DNA of 64,000 nucleotides from UBA9676 sp963837105. Lineage in GTDB: Bacteria; Actinomycetota; Actinomycetes; Streptosporangiales; Streptosporangiaceae. The position numbers were made by a program, and so were the translations under genes. The stretch covers positions 1 to 64,000 of the forward strand of contig CAWIMG010000038.1 in the NCBI GenBank assembly GCA_963837105.1, in the 5' to 3' direction. Of this stretch, positions 45,790 through 55,651 are shown piece after piece (position 1 is the stretch's first letter; the number at the start of each line of letters is the position of its first letter). The notes under the pieces are model-generated. The model was given only the letters and a program-made list of their open reading frames with translations. It was not told where the DNA came from and did no database searches.

Positions 45790-47634
45790 ATGGCCGAACT
45801 CATCCCCCGGCGGGTTCTCTTCGGTAACCCGGACCGTGCCCGTCCCATGATCAGCCCCGATGCCAGCACGCTGGCCTGGATCGCCCCCCGGGACGGGGTG
45901 CTCAACGTGTGGACCGCCCCGCTGGGCCCGGACGGGGCCGACTGGCCCGCGGCCCGGGTGGTGACCGACGACACCGACCGCGGGATCCGGTTCTACGCCT
46001 GGGCCCACGACGGGCGCCACCTGCTGTACCTGCAGGACACCGGCGGCGATGAGAACTGGCGGCTGCACGACGTGGACCTGGCGACGATGCAGCGGCGGGA
46101 CCTCACCCCGTTCGACGGGGTGCAGGCTCAGCTCATCGCCATCGAGAAGAAGTTCCCCACCGAGGTGCTGGTCGGGCTGAACCGCGACAACCCGCAGCTG
46201 CACGATGTCTACCGGCTCGACCTGGTCACCGGTGATCTGGTCAAGGAGGTGGAGAACCCCGGCTTCATCGGCTGGGTCGCCGACGAGGGCCTGGTCGTCC
46301 GGTGCGGGATCGCCCCGCAGCCCGACGGCGGCCTGGTGCTGATGGTCCGGGACGGGGCGGCCGGCGACTGGCGGCCGCTGCAGGCCATCGCCGCCGAGGA
46401 TGCGATGACCAGTGAGCCGATCGCGATCAGCGCGGACGGCAGCTCGCTGCTGGCCACCAGCTCGGTCGGTGCCAACACCGCCCGGCTGGTCCGGACGAAC
46501 CTGGCCACCGGGGATACACAGGTGCTGGCCGAGGACCCGGAAGCCGACGTCACCGCGGTCCGGCTGCACCCAGACACCCGGGAACCGCAGATCGTCACGA
46601 TCCTCCGGGAGCGGTCGCACTACCTGGCACTGGACCCGGCCGTAGCCGACGACCTCACCGCCATCCGGGCCCTGCACCCAGGTGATCCGGGGATCGGCGA
46701 CGGCGACGACGGCGACCAGCTGTGGGTGGTGGGCTTCACCAACGACACCGGTGCCGTGCCCTACTACCTGTACGACCGGCAGCGCCGGGCGGCACACTTC
46801 CTGTTCGAGCACCAGCCGGGGCTGTCGCGCTACCAGCTGGCGCCGATGGAGCCGGTCGAGTTCACCGCCCGGGACGGGCTCACCATCCACGGATATGCCA
46901 CCTTCCCGCCCGGCGGCGGCCGCAACGGGCTGCCCATGGTGCTCAACGTGCACGGCGGGCCATGGGGGCGGGACGCCTGGGGGTTCGACCCCGAGGCACA
47001 ATGGCTGGCCAATCGCGGCTACCTGTGCCTGCAGGTCAACTTCCGCGGCTCGACCGGTTACGGCAAGGCATTCGTCAACGCCGGTGACCGCGAGTGGGGC
47101 GGGAAGATGCAAGACGACCTGCTGGACGCGGTCGGCTACGCGGTCAGCCAGGGCTGGGCCGACCCGGCCCGGGTAGCGATCTACGGCGGCTCCTACGGCG
47201 GTTACGCCGCCCTCGCCGGGGTCGCTTTCACCCCGGACACGTTCCGCTGCGCGGTCGACATCGTCGGCCCGTCCAACCTGAAGACGCTGATCGAGACCAT
47301 CCCGCCGTACTGGGCACCGATGATCGCCGTGTTCCACACCCGGGTGGGCGACCCGGAAAAGGATGCTGACTTCCTGTGGTCGCGCTCCCCGCTGTCCCGG
47401 GCGGCCAGCATCCGCACCCCGCTGCTGATTGCCCAGGGCGCCAACGACCCACGGGTCAAGCAGGCCGAGTCGGAGCAGATCGTGGCCGCCCTGCGGGCGG
47501 CCGGAATCGACCACGCGTACATGCTGTTCCCGGACGAGGGCCACGGGTTCGCCAAGCCGGAGAACCGGCTGCGGTTCTACGCCGCCGCGGAGCAGTTCCT
47601 GGCCCGTCACCTGGGCGGCCGGGCCGAGGAGTAA
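45790..47634 (+). CDS. S9 family peptidase (acylaminoacyl-peptidase-like)
   Basis: 614 residues: a beta-propeller N-terminal half (for example FYAWAHDGRHLLYLQDTGGD, ADGSSLLATSSVGANTARL) and a C-terminal alpha/beta hydrolase. VLNVHGGPWGRDAWGF is the oxyanion loop, IYGGSYGGYAALAG holds the nucleophile Ser (about residue 469), LIAQGANDPRV the Asp and LFPDEGHGFAKPENR the His. It is cytoplasmic (no signal peptide) and probably trims oligopeptides. The methionine aminopeptidase gene follows after five bases, suggesting a peptide-processing operon. Confidence 0.94.
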   Translation: MAELIPRRVLFGNPDRARPMISPDASTLAWIAPRDGVLNVWTAPLGPDGADWPAARVVTDDTDRGIRFYAWAHDGRHLLYLQDTGGDENWRLHDVDLATMQRRDLTPFDGVQAQLIAIEKKFPTEVLVGLNRDNPQLHDVYRLDLVTGDLVKEVENPGFIGWVADEGLVVRCGIAPQPDGGLVLMVRDGAAGDWRPLQAIAAEDAMTSEPIAISADGSSLLATSSVGANTARLVRTNLATGDTQVLAEDPEADVTAVRLHPDTREPQIVTILRERSHYLALDPAVADDLTAIRALHPGDPGIGDGDDGDQLWVVGFTNDTGAVPYYLYDRQRRAAHFLFEHQPGLSRYQLAPMEPVEFTARDGLTIHGYATFPPGGGRNGLPMVLNVHGGPWGRDAWGFDPEAQWLANRGYLCLQVNFRGSTGYGKAFVNAGDREWGGKMQDDLLDAVGYAVSQGWADPARVAIYGGSYGGYAALAGVAFTPDTFRCAVDIVGPSNLKTLIETIPPYWAPMIAVFHTRVGDPEKDADFLWSRSPLSRAASIRTPLLIAQGANDPRVKQAESEQIVAALRAAGIDHAYMLFPDEGHGFAKPENRLRFYAAAEQFLARHLGGRAEE

Positions 47635-47639
47635 CTCCG

Positions 47640-48407
47640 ATGGTGGAGCTCAAGAGCGATGCGGCGGTGGCCGCCATGCGCGAGGCGGGACGGGTGGTCG
47701 CGCAGGCGCTGGCCGCGGTCCGGGACCGCGCCGCGGTGGGGACGTCACTGCTGGAACTGGACGAGGTCGCGCACGACGTGCTGCGCGCGGCCGGGGCCAG
47801 TTCCCCCTTCCTGAACTACCGGCCGAGTTTCGCGCCCACCCCGTTCCCGGCGGTGATCTGTGCGTCGGTCAACGATGTCATCGTGCACGGCATCCCGGAC
47901 GGCTACCTGCTGCGGGACGGCGACCTGGTGAGCATCGACTGCGGCGCCGAACTGGAGGGCTGGACCGGGGACGCGGCCATCAGCTTCACGGTGGGCGCCG
48001 CGGGCCAGGCCGACCTGCTGCTCATCGAGACGGCCGAGAAGGCGCTCGCCGCCGGGGTGGCAGCGGCCGTGGCCGGGAACCGGATCGGCGACATCTCCGC
48101 CGCCATCGGCGCGGTGTCGCACACCGCCGGGTACGGCATCCCGGCCGGGTTCGGGGGGCACGGCATCGGCCGCCGGATGCATGAGGACCCGCACGTCCCC
48201 AACGACGGGCGGCCGGGCCGTGGCATGCGCCTGCGGCCGGGGCTGGTGCTGGCCATCGAGCCGATGGTGATGGCCGGCGGCGGTGAGGACTTCGCGGCCG
48301 CGCCGGACGGCTGGGCGCTGCACACCGTGGACGGCAGCCGGGCCGCGCACGCCGAGCACAGCGTCGCCATCACCGACAGCGGGCCCCGCATCCTCACCCT
48401 CCCCTGA
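47640..48407 (+). CDS. map: Methionine aminopeptidase, type I
   Basis: 255 residues. The five metal ligands are visible: DLVSIDCGAELEGWTGDAAI (two Asp), GGHGIGRRMHEDPHV (His), LAIEPMV (Glu) and HAEHSVAIT (Glu). VICASVNDVIVHGIPDGYLL is also typical. It removes the initiator Met from new proteins. Its ATG is five bases after the peptidase stop. Actinobacteria often have several copies; this is a non-ribosomal-operon copy. Confidence 0.95.
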   Translation: MVELKSDAAVAAMREAGRVVAQALAAVRDRAAVGTSLLELDEVAHDVLRAAGASSPFLNYRPSFAPTPFPAVICASVNDVIVHGIPDGYLLRDGDLVSIDCGAELEGWTGDAAISFTVGAAGQADLLLIETAEKALAAGVAAAVAGNRIGDISAAIGAVSHTAGYGIPAGFGGHGIGRRMHEDPHVPNDGRPGRGMRLRPGLVLAIEPMVMAGGGEDFAAAPDGWALHTVDGSRAAHAEHSVAITDSGPRILTLP

Positions 48408-48432
48408 GCCAGCACGTGAGTCCCGACCTGGA

Positions 48433-49608
48433 TCAGGCGCGCGCCTCGTCCATGAGGGCGGCCAGCGCGGGCTCGGGCTGCAGCACGTACAGGCCGCCGG
48501 TGAGCCGGTCGGTGACCCAGATCAGCCCGCTGGCATCCACGAACAGATCGTTGATCTGCGGGACCGCCTGGCCGGGCGGTGGTTCCGGGAGCCAGTGCGC
48601 GGCCTCCACCGGGTGACCGGGATCGGCCAGGTCATAGACCCGCACGCCAGCACTGAAATAGGTGGCGAACACGAGCCGCTCGCTGCGGTAGGAGCCGGGC
48701 TGGTTCTCGTGCAGGTTATGGGCGCCGAACCGGAGCGGCAGGCCGTCGAACCCGGCCGGATGCGGGCAGTCCGCCAGCACCGCCGGGGTGGCGCCGGCCA
48801 CATCGATGACCCGGATTGACCGGCGGGGTGCGTGCGGGCCGTCCGTCACCTGCTCGTCGGTGGCGACCACCAGCCCGCGCCCGGGCAGCGGCAGGCAGGT
48901 GTGGGTGGAGCCACCGTCCCAGGCCAGGTGCGCCACCCGCCGGGGCCGGGTGACGTCGGCCACGTCCAGCACCACCATCCCGGCGTCGTCGTAGCCGAGG
49001 TAGGCGCGGCCGCCATCGATCAGCGCGTGGTGCGCGGCGTACCGCTCCCCCGCCGGCCAGGACGGTTCCTCGTCCTCCCGCTGTCCGGGCCACCACCACT
49101 GGGCGGCTGTCGCCGGCCGGGCCGGGTCGGCCAGGTCCAGCACCATCCAGATCCGGTCGCGGAACCCATCGGGGATGACCGAGAAGTGTGCGTACCGGCC
49201 ACCGGTCCACACCACCCGGTGCACACCCCGGCCGCCGCTGGGCCAGAACGCGATCTGCTCCGGCCGCAGTGGGTCGGCGAGCCGGTAGATGGCCAGCCCG
49301 GCCGAGAACGGCCCGGCCGCAGCCGCCCGGTACGGGAACTTCTCATGGTTGACCAGCAGCAGGCCGTCCGCCACCTGCACCTTGTGGGTGTGGCTGCGCG
49401 CGGGCGCGGGCCACTGGGCCGCCAGCCGGGGCCGGGCGGGATCGGTGACGTCCAGCACCGTGGTGCCCATCCCGGTGGTGCCGGTGTGCCCGACGTACAG
49501 CGCGTCGCCGTGCCGGATCACCTGCATGCCATCGCCGGAGCCGCCCAGGTCGTGCTGGGCGAGCAGGCGCAGCCCGGAGGCGCTGGCGGTCCGCGCCCCG
49601 CTGGTCAT
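48433..49608 (-). CDS. LVIVD-repeat beta-propeller protein
   Basis: 391 residues. Repeats with TTVLDVTDPARPRLAAQWPA, LAIYRLADPLRPEQIAFWPS, WMVLDLADPARPATAAQWW, MVVLDVADVTRPRRVAHLAW and VRVYDLADPGHPVEAAHWLP match the LVIVD pattern (L.V.D..DP..P). No signal peptide. The function is unknown. It follows the alpha/beta hydrolase gene with an ATGA overlap, so the two are coexpressed. Confidence 0.85.
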   Translation of the reverse strand: MTSGARTASASGLRLLAQHDLGGSGDGMQVIRHGDALYVGHTGTTGMGTTVLDVTDPARPRLAAQWPAPARSHTHKVQVADGLLLVNHEKFPYRAAAAGPFSAGLAIYRLADPLRPEQIAFWPSGGRGVHRVVWTGGRYAHFSVIPDGFRDRIWMVLDLADPARPATAAQWWWPGQREDEEPSWPAGERYAAHHALIDGGRAYLGYDDAGMVVLDVADVTRPRRVAHLAWDGGSTHTCLPLPGRGLVVATDEQVTDGPHAPRRSIRVIDVAGATPAVLADCPHPAGFDGLPLRFGAHNLHENQPGSYRSERLVFATYFSAGVRVYDLADPGHPVEAAHWLPEPPPGQAVPQINDLFVDASGLIWVTDRLTGGLYVLQPEPALAALMDEARA

Positions 49609-50696
49609 GCCCGCGTCGCCGGCGCCCGGCTCACCCGGCCGCCGAGCTTGTCCGCGGCCCAGTCCGCGGCAGCGTAGCGGTGGAACGGTGCCAGGTTGGC
49701 ACAGCCGTGGTTGCCCTCCATCAGCAGCAGCAGCTCGGCGGGCCCGCCCGCCTCGTCGACCAGGCGCTGCGCGTGCTGCCACGGGATCAGCCGGTCCAGC
49801 TTGCCCATGACCGCCAGCAGCGGGCACCGGATCAGTTCCGCCCGCCCGGCCAGCGACAGCGTGTCCGCCTTGGCCCGGGCGGTGTCCAGGTCCGGCGAGC
49901 CGGACCGGATCCGGAACGCCTCCCTGGTGAGGATCGGCAGGTTGTCCCAGTTATCGGCGAAGTTGTAGGGCCCGGCCAGCGCGATGCATGCCTTGACCCG
50001 GCTGTCACCGCTGGCCACCCGGGGTGCGTAGTAGCCGCCCAGGCTGACTCCCCAGACGCCGACCCGGTCCGGGTCGAGGCTGGGTACCCGGGCCAGGTGG
50101 TCGATGATCGCCCCGCCGGGCACCTCCCAGTCCCCCCGGATCGCCAGCTCGTACTCGGCTTCTCCCTGGCCCGGGCCATCCACGCTGAACGTGGCCAGCC
50201 CCCGGGCCAGGAACAGCGCCTCGGTGCTGCGCAGCTCCTCCTTGGCCGAGTCCAGCCCCGGGATCATGATCATCACCGGGTGCGGGCCGGGTCCGGCCGG
50301 CTCCCGCAGCACGCCCACCATCTGCGCGCCGTCGAACGGGATCTCGATCCGGTGGCCGGGCGGGTCAAGGTAGGGCAGCGCATCGTTGAGGCAGCCGACC
50401 GCCTTCAGGTGGGCGGCACGCATCTGGCCGAGGTCGTTGACGAACAGGAACTTGGCGAAGTGGTAGTACACCGCCGCCTGCGCCAGATGCGCACCCGCCG
50501 ACATTTCCCGGCCGGCGGCGAGCGCGTCCCGGCCCAGCTGCTCGTGCTCCGCCGCCACCGCGCTCCACCCGGCACACCAGTCATCCCAGGAAGCCAGCCC
50601 GCTGGTGATGCGCTCGAAATCGCCGGCGGTCACGCCGTTCATCGTGAACCGCGGCGCCCAGTGGGAGATGGCCATGGCTACCCGGTCGTCCATCAT
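49605..50696 (-). CDS. Alpha/beta hydrolase (2,6-dihydropseudooxynicotine-hydrolase/FrsA-like)
   Basis: 363 residues from the ATG after GGAAGGAAAGC. A helical N-terminal region of about 130 residues precedes the hydrolase core: HPVMIMIPGLDSAKEELRST, GVWGVSLGGYYAPRVA (nucleophile Ser), VMGKLDRLIPW (Asp) and MEGNHGCANL (His). A helical cap followed by this core is typical of the C-C bond hydrolases in this group. It is divergent from the molybdenum hydroxylase genes, which together hint at aromatic or heterocycle breakdown. Confidence 0.88.
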   Translation of the reverse strand: MMDDRVAMAISHWAPRFTMNGVTAGDFERITSGLASWDDWCAGWSAVAAEHEQLGRDALAAGREMSAGAHLAQAAVYYHFAKFLFVNDLGQMRAAHLKAVGCLNDALPYLDPPGHRIEIPFDGAQMVGVLREPAGPGPHPVMIMIPGLDSAKEELRSTEALFLARGLATFSVDGPGQGEAEYELAIRGDWEVPGGAIIDHLARVPSLDPDRVGVWGVSLGGYYAPRVASGDSRVKACIALAGPYNFADNWDNLPILTREAFRIRSGSPDLDTARAKADTLSLAGRAELIRCPLLAVMGKLDRLIPWQHAQRLVDEAGGPAELLLLMEGNHGCANLAPFHRYAAADWAADKLGGRVSRAPATRA

Positions 50697-50840
50697 GCTT
50701 TCCTTCCGACTCGCTGGCGATTCTGCAAACGAATGCATACTCTGCCAGGTAGGCATGGTCAAGCCTGAGGGTAACGATCCCCGCCGCTGCCGCCCCGGGC
50801 CGGCCCGTCCGGCCGCCGGCAGCGGCGGGCGAGGGAGACG

Positions 50841-51326
50841 ATGGACCAGCACGAACTGCACCTGACCGTGAACGGCCAGAGCCGCACGCTGAGCTGCGAG
50901 CCGGACGCCCCGCTGCTGGACGTGCTCCGCCATGAGCTGGGCCTGTCTGGCCCCCGGTTCGGCTGCGGGCTCGGGCTGTGCGGCGCGTGCTTCGTGCTCA
51001 TCGACGGCGAGCCCCGCTCCTCTTGCGACTTCCCCGCCTCGGCAGCCGAGGGCTGCCAGGTGACCACCGTGGAGGGGCTGCTGGACGGCGGCAGCCTGGA
51101 CCCGGTCCAGCAGGCGTTCCTCGACGAGCAGGCCGCTCAGTGCGGGTACTGCACGTCCGGCATGGTGGTGAGCGCGGTCGCGCTGCTGCGCCGGACGCCC
51201 TCACCCACCGAGCAGCAGGTGCGGGAGGCGCTGGACGGCAACCTGTGCCGCTGCGGCGCGCACCGCCGGGTCATCGGCGCGGTCATGAAGGCGGCCAGTG
51301 GCGCCGCCGGCCGGTCTGCCGGATGA
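50841..51326 (+). CDS. (2Fe-2S)-binding subunit of a molybdenum hydroxylase
   Basis: 161 residues. The plant-ferredoxin-like cluster is CGLGLCGACFV with a later Cys in SSCDF. The second cluster has CGYCTSGM and NLCRCGAHRR. This matches the small subunit of the xanthine dehydrogenase/isoquinoline oxidoreductase family (IorA-like). It overlaps the large-subunit gene (ATGA). No FAD (CoxM) subunit is present, so electrons probably leave to an external acceptor such as a cytochrome, as in IorAB-type enzymes. Confidence 0.93.
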   Translation: MDQHELHLTVNGQSRTLSCEPDAPLLDVLRHELGLSGPRFGCGLGLCGACFVLIDGEPRSSCDFPASAAEGCQVTTVEGLLDGGSLDPVQQAFLDEQAAQCGYCTSGMVVSAVALLRRTPSPTEQQVREALDGNLCRCGAHRRVIGAVMKAASGAAGRSAG

Positions 51327-53447
51327 GCCGGCCATCAGACCTGCCGGCCACCCTGGCCGCTAACCCGCTGCTGGCGGCGTGGCTCGACTTCACCGAGCCG
51401 GGTGTGGTGACGATCAGAATCCGGCAAGGTCGAGTACGGCCAGGGCGTGTGGACCGCCCTCTGCCAGATCGCGGCCGAGGAACTCGACGTCGATCTGGCC
51501 CGGGTCCAGATCGCCCCGGTGAGCACCGCTACCAGCCCCGACGAGGGGATCACCTCGGGCAGCAGGTCGATCGAAGAGTCGGGGTCCGCGCTGCGGCAGG
51601 CGTGTGCGCAGGCCCGGTCCGCCTTTCTGGCCACCGCCTCGGACCTGCTGGGCACCGACGCGCCCGCGCTGGCGGTGGCCGACGGCGAGATCACCGATGG
51701 CGGCACCGGGACCGGGCTCAGCTACTGGTCGCTGTCTGGGCGGGGACTGCTGGACCGGGCGGCGGGTGAGCCGCGGCCGCCCAAGCCGCCTGCCCGCTGG
51801 TCGGTCGCGGGCCGCAGCGCCCCCCGGATCGACCTCCCGGACAAGGTGACCGGGCGGCCGCGGTTCCTGCACGATCTGGTCCTGCCTGGCATGCGGTACG
51901 GCCGGGTGGTCCGGCCACCCGGCCCGGCGGCGGTGCTGCTGTCCCCCGGCGACCCGGCGCTGCCGCCCGGCGTGATGACCGTCCGGGACGGCTCTTTCCT
52001 CGGTGTCATCGCCACCACCGACCGGCTGGCCCTGGCCGCTGCGGCGGCCCTGGCGAAGGCGGCGAGCTGGCAGCTGACCCCATCCCTGCCCGATGAGCAC
52101 GACCTGCGGGGATTCCTGCTGGCCGCCCCGGCGGAGGCGGTGACCGTGGACGAGCGGCACGACCAGCGCGCGGCCGCCTCGGTCACCCGCACCCTGACCG
52201 CGGAATACACCCGGCCCTTCCTGGCGCATGCCTCGATGGCCCCCAGCTGCGGGATCGCCCGCTGGGACGAGGGGCAGGTGACCGTCTGGAGCCATACCCA
52301 GGGGCCGTTCGCGCTGCGCGGCGCCATCGCCACCGGGCTGGGCCTGGCGGCAGCCCAGGTCACGGTCAACCATGTTGAGGGTGCGGGCGCCTACGGGCAT
52401 AACGGCGCCGACGACGCGGCCATGGACGCGGTGCTGCTGGCCCGTGCGGTGCCCGGCCACCCGGTCCGGGTGCTGTGGCGGCGTGAGGACGAGATGAGCT
52501 GGGCGCCACTGGGCTCGGCCATGCTGGCCCGGGTGTCGGCCGGGCTCGACGCCGGCGGCCGGATCGCCAGCTGGCGGCAGGATGTCTGGAGCAACGGCTT
52601 CATCGGCCGCCCCGGCACCGGTGGCGAGCCGCGGCTGCTGGCGCTGGCCCACCGGGCCGGTGGCGAGCCGATCAGCCCGGCGGCGGACGGCCCGCCGACC
52701 GGCGCCATGGGCTCCACCCGCAACGCCGTGCCGGGCTACGACATCGCCGACCGGGTGGTCGTCCGGCACCGCCTGCTCACCATGCCGATCCGCACCTCCT
52801 CGCTGCGTTCGCTCGGCGCCTTTCTCAACGTCTTCGCCATCGAGTCGGCCATGGACGAGCTGGCCGCGGCGGTGGGCATGGACCCGGTGGCGTTCCGGCT
52901 GGCCCACCTGCCCGACCCGCGTGGCAGCCGGGTGATCGAGCAGGTGGCGGACCTGGCCGGCTGGGCGGGCCGCCCGGCCGGCGGCGATGGTACCGGCTAC
53001 GGCCTGGGCTACGCCCGTTACAAGGGCACCTCCGGCTACTGCGCGGCGGTGGCCCGGGTCGAGGCGGAGACCGAGGTGCGGCTGACCCATGTGTGGCTGG
53101 CCGTGGACGTCGGCCGGGTCATCAACCCGGACGGGGTCATCAACCAGGTGGAAGGCGGCGCCATCCAGAGCGCCAGCTGGGCGCTGCGTGAGCGGGTGCG
53201 GTTCGACCGGACCCGGATCACCTCGGTGAACTGGGACACCTACCCCATCCTCCGGTTCACCGACGTGCCCCAGGTGGGGGTGCGGATCGTGAACGCCCCC
53301 GGTGAGCGGGAGACCGGCGCGGGCGAGGTCGCGCAGGGCCCGGTGGCGGGCGCGATCGGCAATGCGGTGGCGGACGCGGTGGGGGTGAGGGTCCGGGATC
53401 TGCCGCTCACCCGGGACCAGGTGGCCCGGGCGATCGCGGACAGCTGA
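51323..53447 (+). CDS. Molybdopterin-binding large subunit, IorB/aldehyde oxidase-like (one frameshift)
   Basis: Starts MSRPSDLPATLAANPLLAAW at the ATGA overlap. The frame changes at 51416-51420, where AGAATCCGG would be AGATCCGG in an intact gene, giving TIRSGKVEYGQGVWTALCQI and onward (about 708 residues). Later parts show RIDLPDKVTGRPRFLHD, FLAHASMAPSCGIARW, GAGAYGHNGADDAAMDAVLL and ETGAGEVAQGPVAGAI (the GxGE region with the catalytic Glu). This is the molybdenum-cofactor subunit; it hydroxylates heterocycles or aldehydes. Substrate unknown. Confidence 0.88.
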
Positions 53448-53481
53448 GCAGGCCGGGCAGCCGGGCAGCCGGGCAGGCCGG

Positions 53482-54527
53482 TTAGTGCGGGCCGAACAGG
53501 GCGCTGACCGACTCGCCCTCGTGAATGCGGCGGATCGCCTCGGCCAGCGCTGGGGCCACCGACAGCACGGTCAGCTTGCCCGGATATGGTGCGGGCACCG
53601 GCACGGTGTTGGTGCACACGATCTCGGTCACCTCCGGCTGGGCGGCGAGCCGCGTCAGCGCGCCATCGCAGAACAGCCCGTGCGTGCAAGCGATCCGGAT
53701 CCTGCGCACGTCCTGCTCGCGCAGCCGGGCCAGCAGTTCCATCAGGGTGGTGCCGCGGGCGATCTCATCGTCGAGCACGATCGCGTCCCGCCCCGCCACT
53801 TCGCCGATGATGGAGCTGATGGTCACCTGGGTGTCGCTGATGCGCTGCTTGGCCGCTGCCGCGACCGGCACCCCCAGCATGCGCGCGAACGCGGCGGCGG
53901 ACTTGGCGTATCCCAGGTCGGGTGCGACCACCACCGTCCCGGACAGGTCGTCGCCGGCGAAATACCCGGCTAGCTCACGCAGTGCGTGCAGGTGGTCAGC
54001 GGCGGACTTGGCGTATCCCAGGTCGGGTGCGACCACCACCGTCCCGGACAGGTCGTCGCCGGCGAAATACCCGGCTAGCTCACGCAGTGCGTGCAGGTGG
54101 TGACCGGGACCGAGAAGAAGCCATGCACCTGCGGGGCGTGCAATGTCATCGTCAGCACCCGGTTGGCGCCGGCGGTGACCAGCAGGTCCGCGACCAGCCG
54201 CCCGCCGATCGAGACCCGTGGCATGCTCTTCTTGTCCGAGCGGGCGTAGGCGTAGTGAGGTATCACGGCGGTCACCCGGGCCGCCGAGGCGCCCCGGGCC
54301 GCGTCCAGCATCAGCAGCAGTTCCACCAGGTGCTCCTGCACCGGCGAGCTCAGCGGCTGGATGAGGAAGACATCCCGTTCCCGGCAGTTCGACTGCAGCT
54401 GGACCTCCAGGCAGTCGCTGGCGAACCGCTGGATCTGGACCGGCCGCAGCGGCTCACCGAGGACCTGGCAGATCTCCGCCGCCAGCTCCGGGTGGGCGCT
54501 GCCGGTGAAGACGGCGATGTCCCGCAC
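53482..54527 (-). CDS. Ribose-phosphate pyrophosphokinase-like protein with internal tandem duplication and frameshift
   Basis: From the GTG at 54527: RDIAVFTGSAHPELAAEICQ, VQIQRFASDCLEVQLQSNCR, VTAVIPHYAYARSDKKSMPR and VADLLVTAGANRVLTMTLHA QVHGFF, the PRPP synthetase N-terminal domain. Then comes a 35-residue segment (HALRELAGYFAGDDLSGTVV VAPDLGYAKSAA) encoded twice in tandem; at the first copy one base is missing, so the frame breaks. The C-terminal part has AIVLDDEIARGTTLMELLAR, the PRPP-binding loop. An undamaged protein would be about 313 residues. It follows the glycerate kinase gene. Confidence 0.82.
53894..53996. repeat. Direct repeat copy A (103 bp) in the PRPP-synthetase-like gene
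   Basis: Identical to 53999-54101; the period is 105 bp. The second copy starts two bases after this one ends. Confidence 0.95.
53999..54101. repeat. Direct repeat copy B (103 bp)
   Basis: Identical to copy A at 53894-53996. The period of 105 bp (35 codons) alone would keep the frame. Confidence 0.95.
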
Positions 54528-54538
54528 GCTGCCCAAGG

Positions 54539-55642
54539 CTACTCGGCTGGGTCCTGCTCCCCCGCCCGCTGGCGTGCCAGTTCCCGGCCGGCCCTGCGCA
54601 GCCAGCGCGCCGGATCGGCCAGTGCGGGCCCGCTCCCGCCCGCCAGGGCGGTCAGGGTGAGGACGGCAACCCCGGGTGGTGGCGGGCCGCCCAGCTGCCC
54701 GGCCACGACCGCCGCCGGGACGCCCGCGGCCGCCGCGGCGGCCAGCGCCAGGCCCGTCACCTTCCCGGTCAGTGAGGTCGGGTCGAACCGGCCCTCGCCG
54801 GTGACCACCAGGTCCGTGGCCGCGATCGCCTGGTCCAGGCCGGCCAGCCGGGCAAGTTCGGGGCCGCCGGGAGTGATGGCCGCACCCCAGCCGGCCGCCA
54901 GCCCGTAACCGGTGCCGCCCGCGGCCCCTGCCCCGGGCGCCCCTGGGTGACCGCCGAGCAGGTCCGCCAGCCGGGCCAGGCCCGCCTCCAGCCGGGCCAC
55001 CTGGCCGGGAGTGGCGCCCTTTTGCGGGCCGAACACCGTGGCCGCGCCGGCCGGCCCCAGCAGCGGTGCGGTGACATCGGCAAGGCAGACGGCCGGGGCA
55101 GGCGGTGGCCGCAGGCCGGAGGTGTCGACCGTGGCCAGCCGGGCCAGCGCCCCGCCGCCGGGCGGCAGCGGGCGGCCAGCGGTGTCGAGGAACCGGGCGC
55201 CGAGGGCGGCCAGCGCCCCCGTGCCGCCGTCGGTGGCGGCGGAGCCGCCGAGCCCGACCAGCAGGCGGCGGGCGCCCTCGTCCAGCGCGATGGCGAGCAA
55301 CTCCCCCAGCCCGGAGGTCTGCGCCCGCATCGGGTCCGGGCGGGCCAGCAGCGGCAGTCCGCTGGCCCGCGCAAGTTCCACCGCCGCGGCCCCGCCCGGC
55401 AGCTGAAGCCAGTCGCACGTCACTGGCGCGCCGCCGGGGCCGGTGACCCGGGCACGCCGCCAGCGGGCCCCCGGCACCCGTGCCGCCAGCACCTCCAATG
55501 TGCCCTCGCCGCCGTCGGCCAGCGGCAGGCAGGTCACCAGGTCGCCCGGGCGGGCGGCGCGCCAGCCAGCCGCCAGCGCGGTGGCGGCAGCGGCGGCGGT
55601 GATGCTCCCCTTGAACGAGTCGGGGGCGATCACCACCCGCAC
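54539..55642 (-). CDS. glxK: Glycerate kinase
   Basis: 367 residues, family length. Starts MRVVIAPDSFKGSITAAAAA, with LPLADGGEGTLEVLA, LLVGLGGSAATDGGTGALAA, GAATVFGPQKGATPGQVARL and VVTGEGRFDPTSLTGK, all characteristic of GlxK-type glycerate kinases. It phosphorylates glycerate from glyoxylate or serine metabolism. It is the second gene of a minus-strand row: adk lies 10 bases downstream and the PRPP-like gene follows its stop. Confidence 0.95.
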   Translation of the reverse strand: MRVVIAPDSFKGSITAAAAATALAAGWRAARPGDLVTCLPLADGGEGTLEVLAARVPGARWRRARVTGPGGAPVTCDWLQLPGGAAAVELARASGLPLLARPDPMRAQTSGLGELLAIALDEGARRLLVGLGGSAATDGGTGALAALGARFLDTAGRPLPPGGGALARLATVDTSGLRPPPAPAVCLADVTAPLLGPAGAATVFGPQKGATPGQVARLEAGLARLADLLGGHPGAPGAGAAGGTGYGLAAGWGAAITPGGPELARLAGLDQAIAATDLVVTGEGRFDPTSLTGKVTGLALAAAAAAGVPAAVVAGQLGGPPPPGVAVLTLTALAGGSGPALADPARWLRRAGRELARQRAGEQDPAE

Positions 55643-55651
55643 CCGGCGCTC

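Noticed and set aside
45679..47610. A 643-codon minus-strand frame opposite the S9 peptidase
   Set aside because: Shadow frame; the plus strand has a full catalytic triad.
51413..51425. Programmed frameshifting in the molybdopterin subunit gene
   Set aside because: The site has no slippery run and no stimulatory structure; the same kind of single-base insertion is found in unrelated genes here, so an indel is simpler.
54525..54541. A leaderless promoter (TAGCCT) for the PRPP-synthetase-like gene
   Set aside because: The hexamer overlaps the stop codon of the upstream glycerate kinase gene on the same strand, so cotranscription is simpler and the match may be chance.
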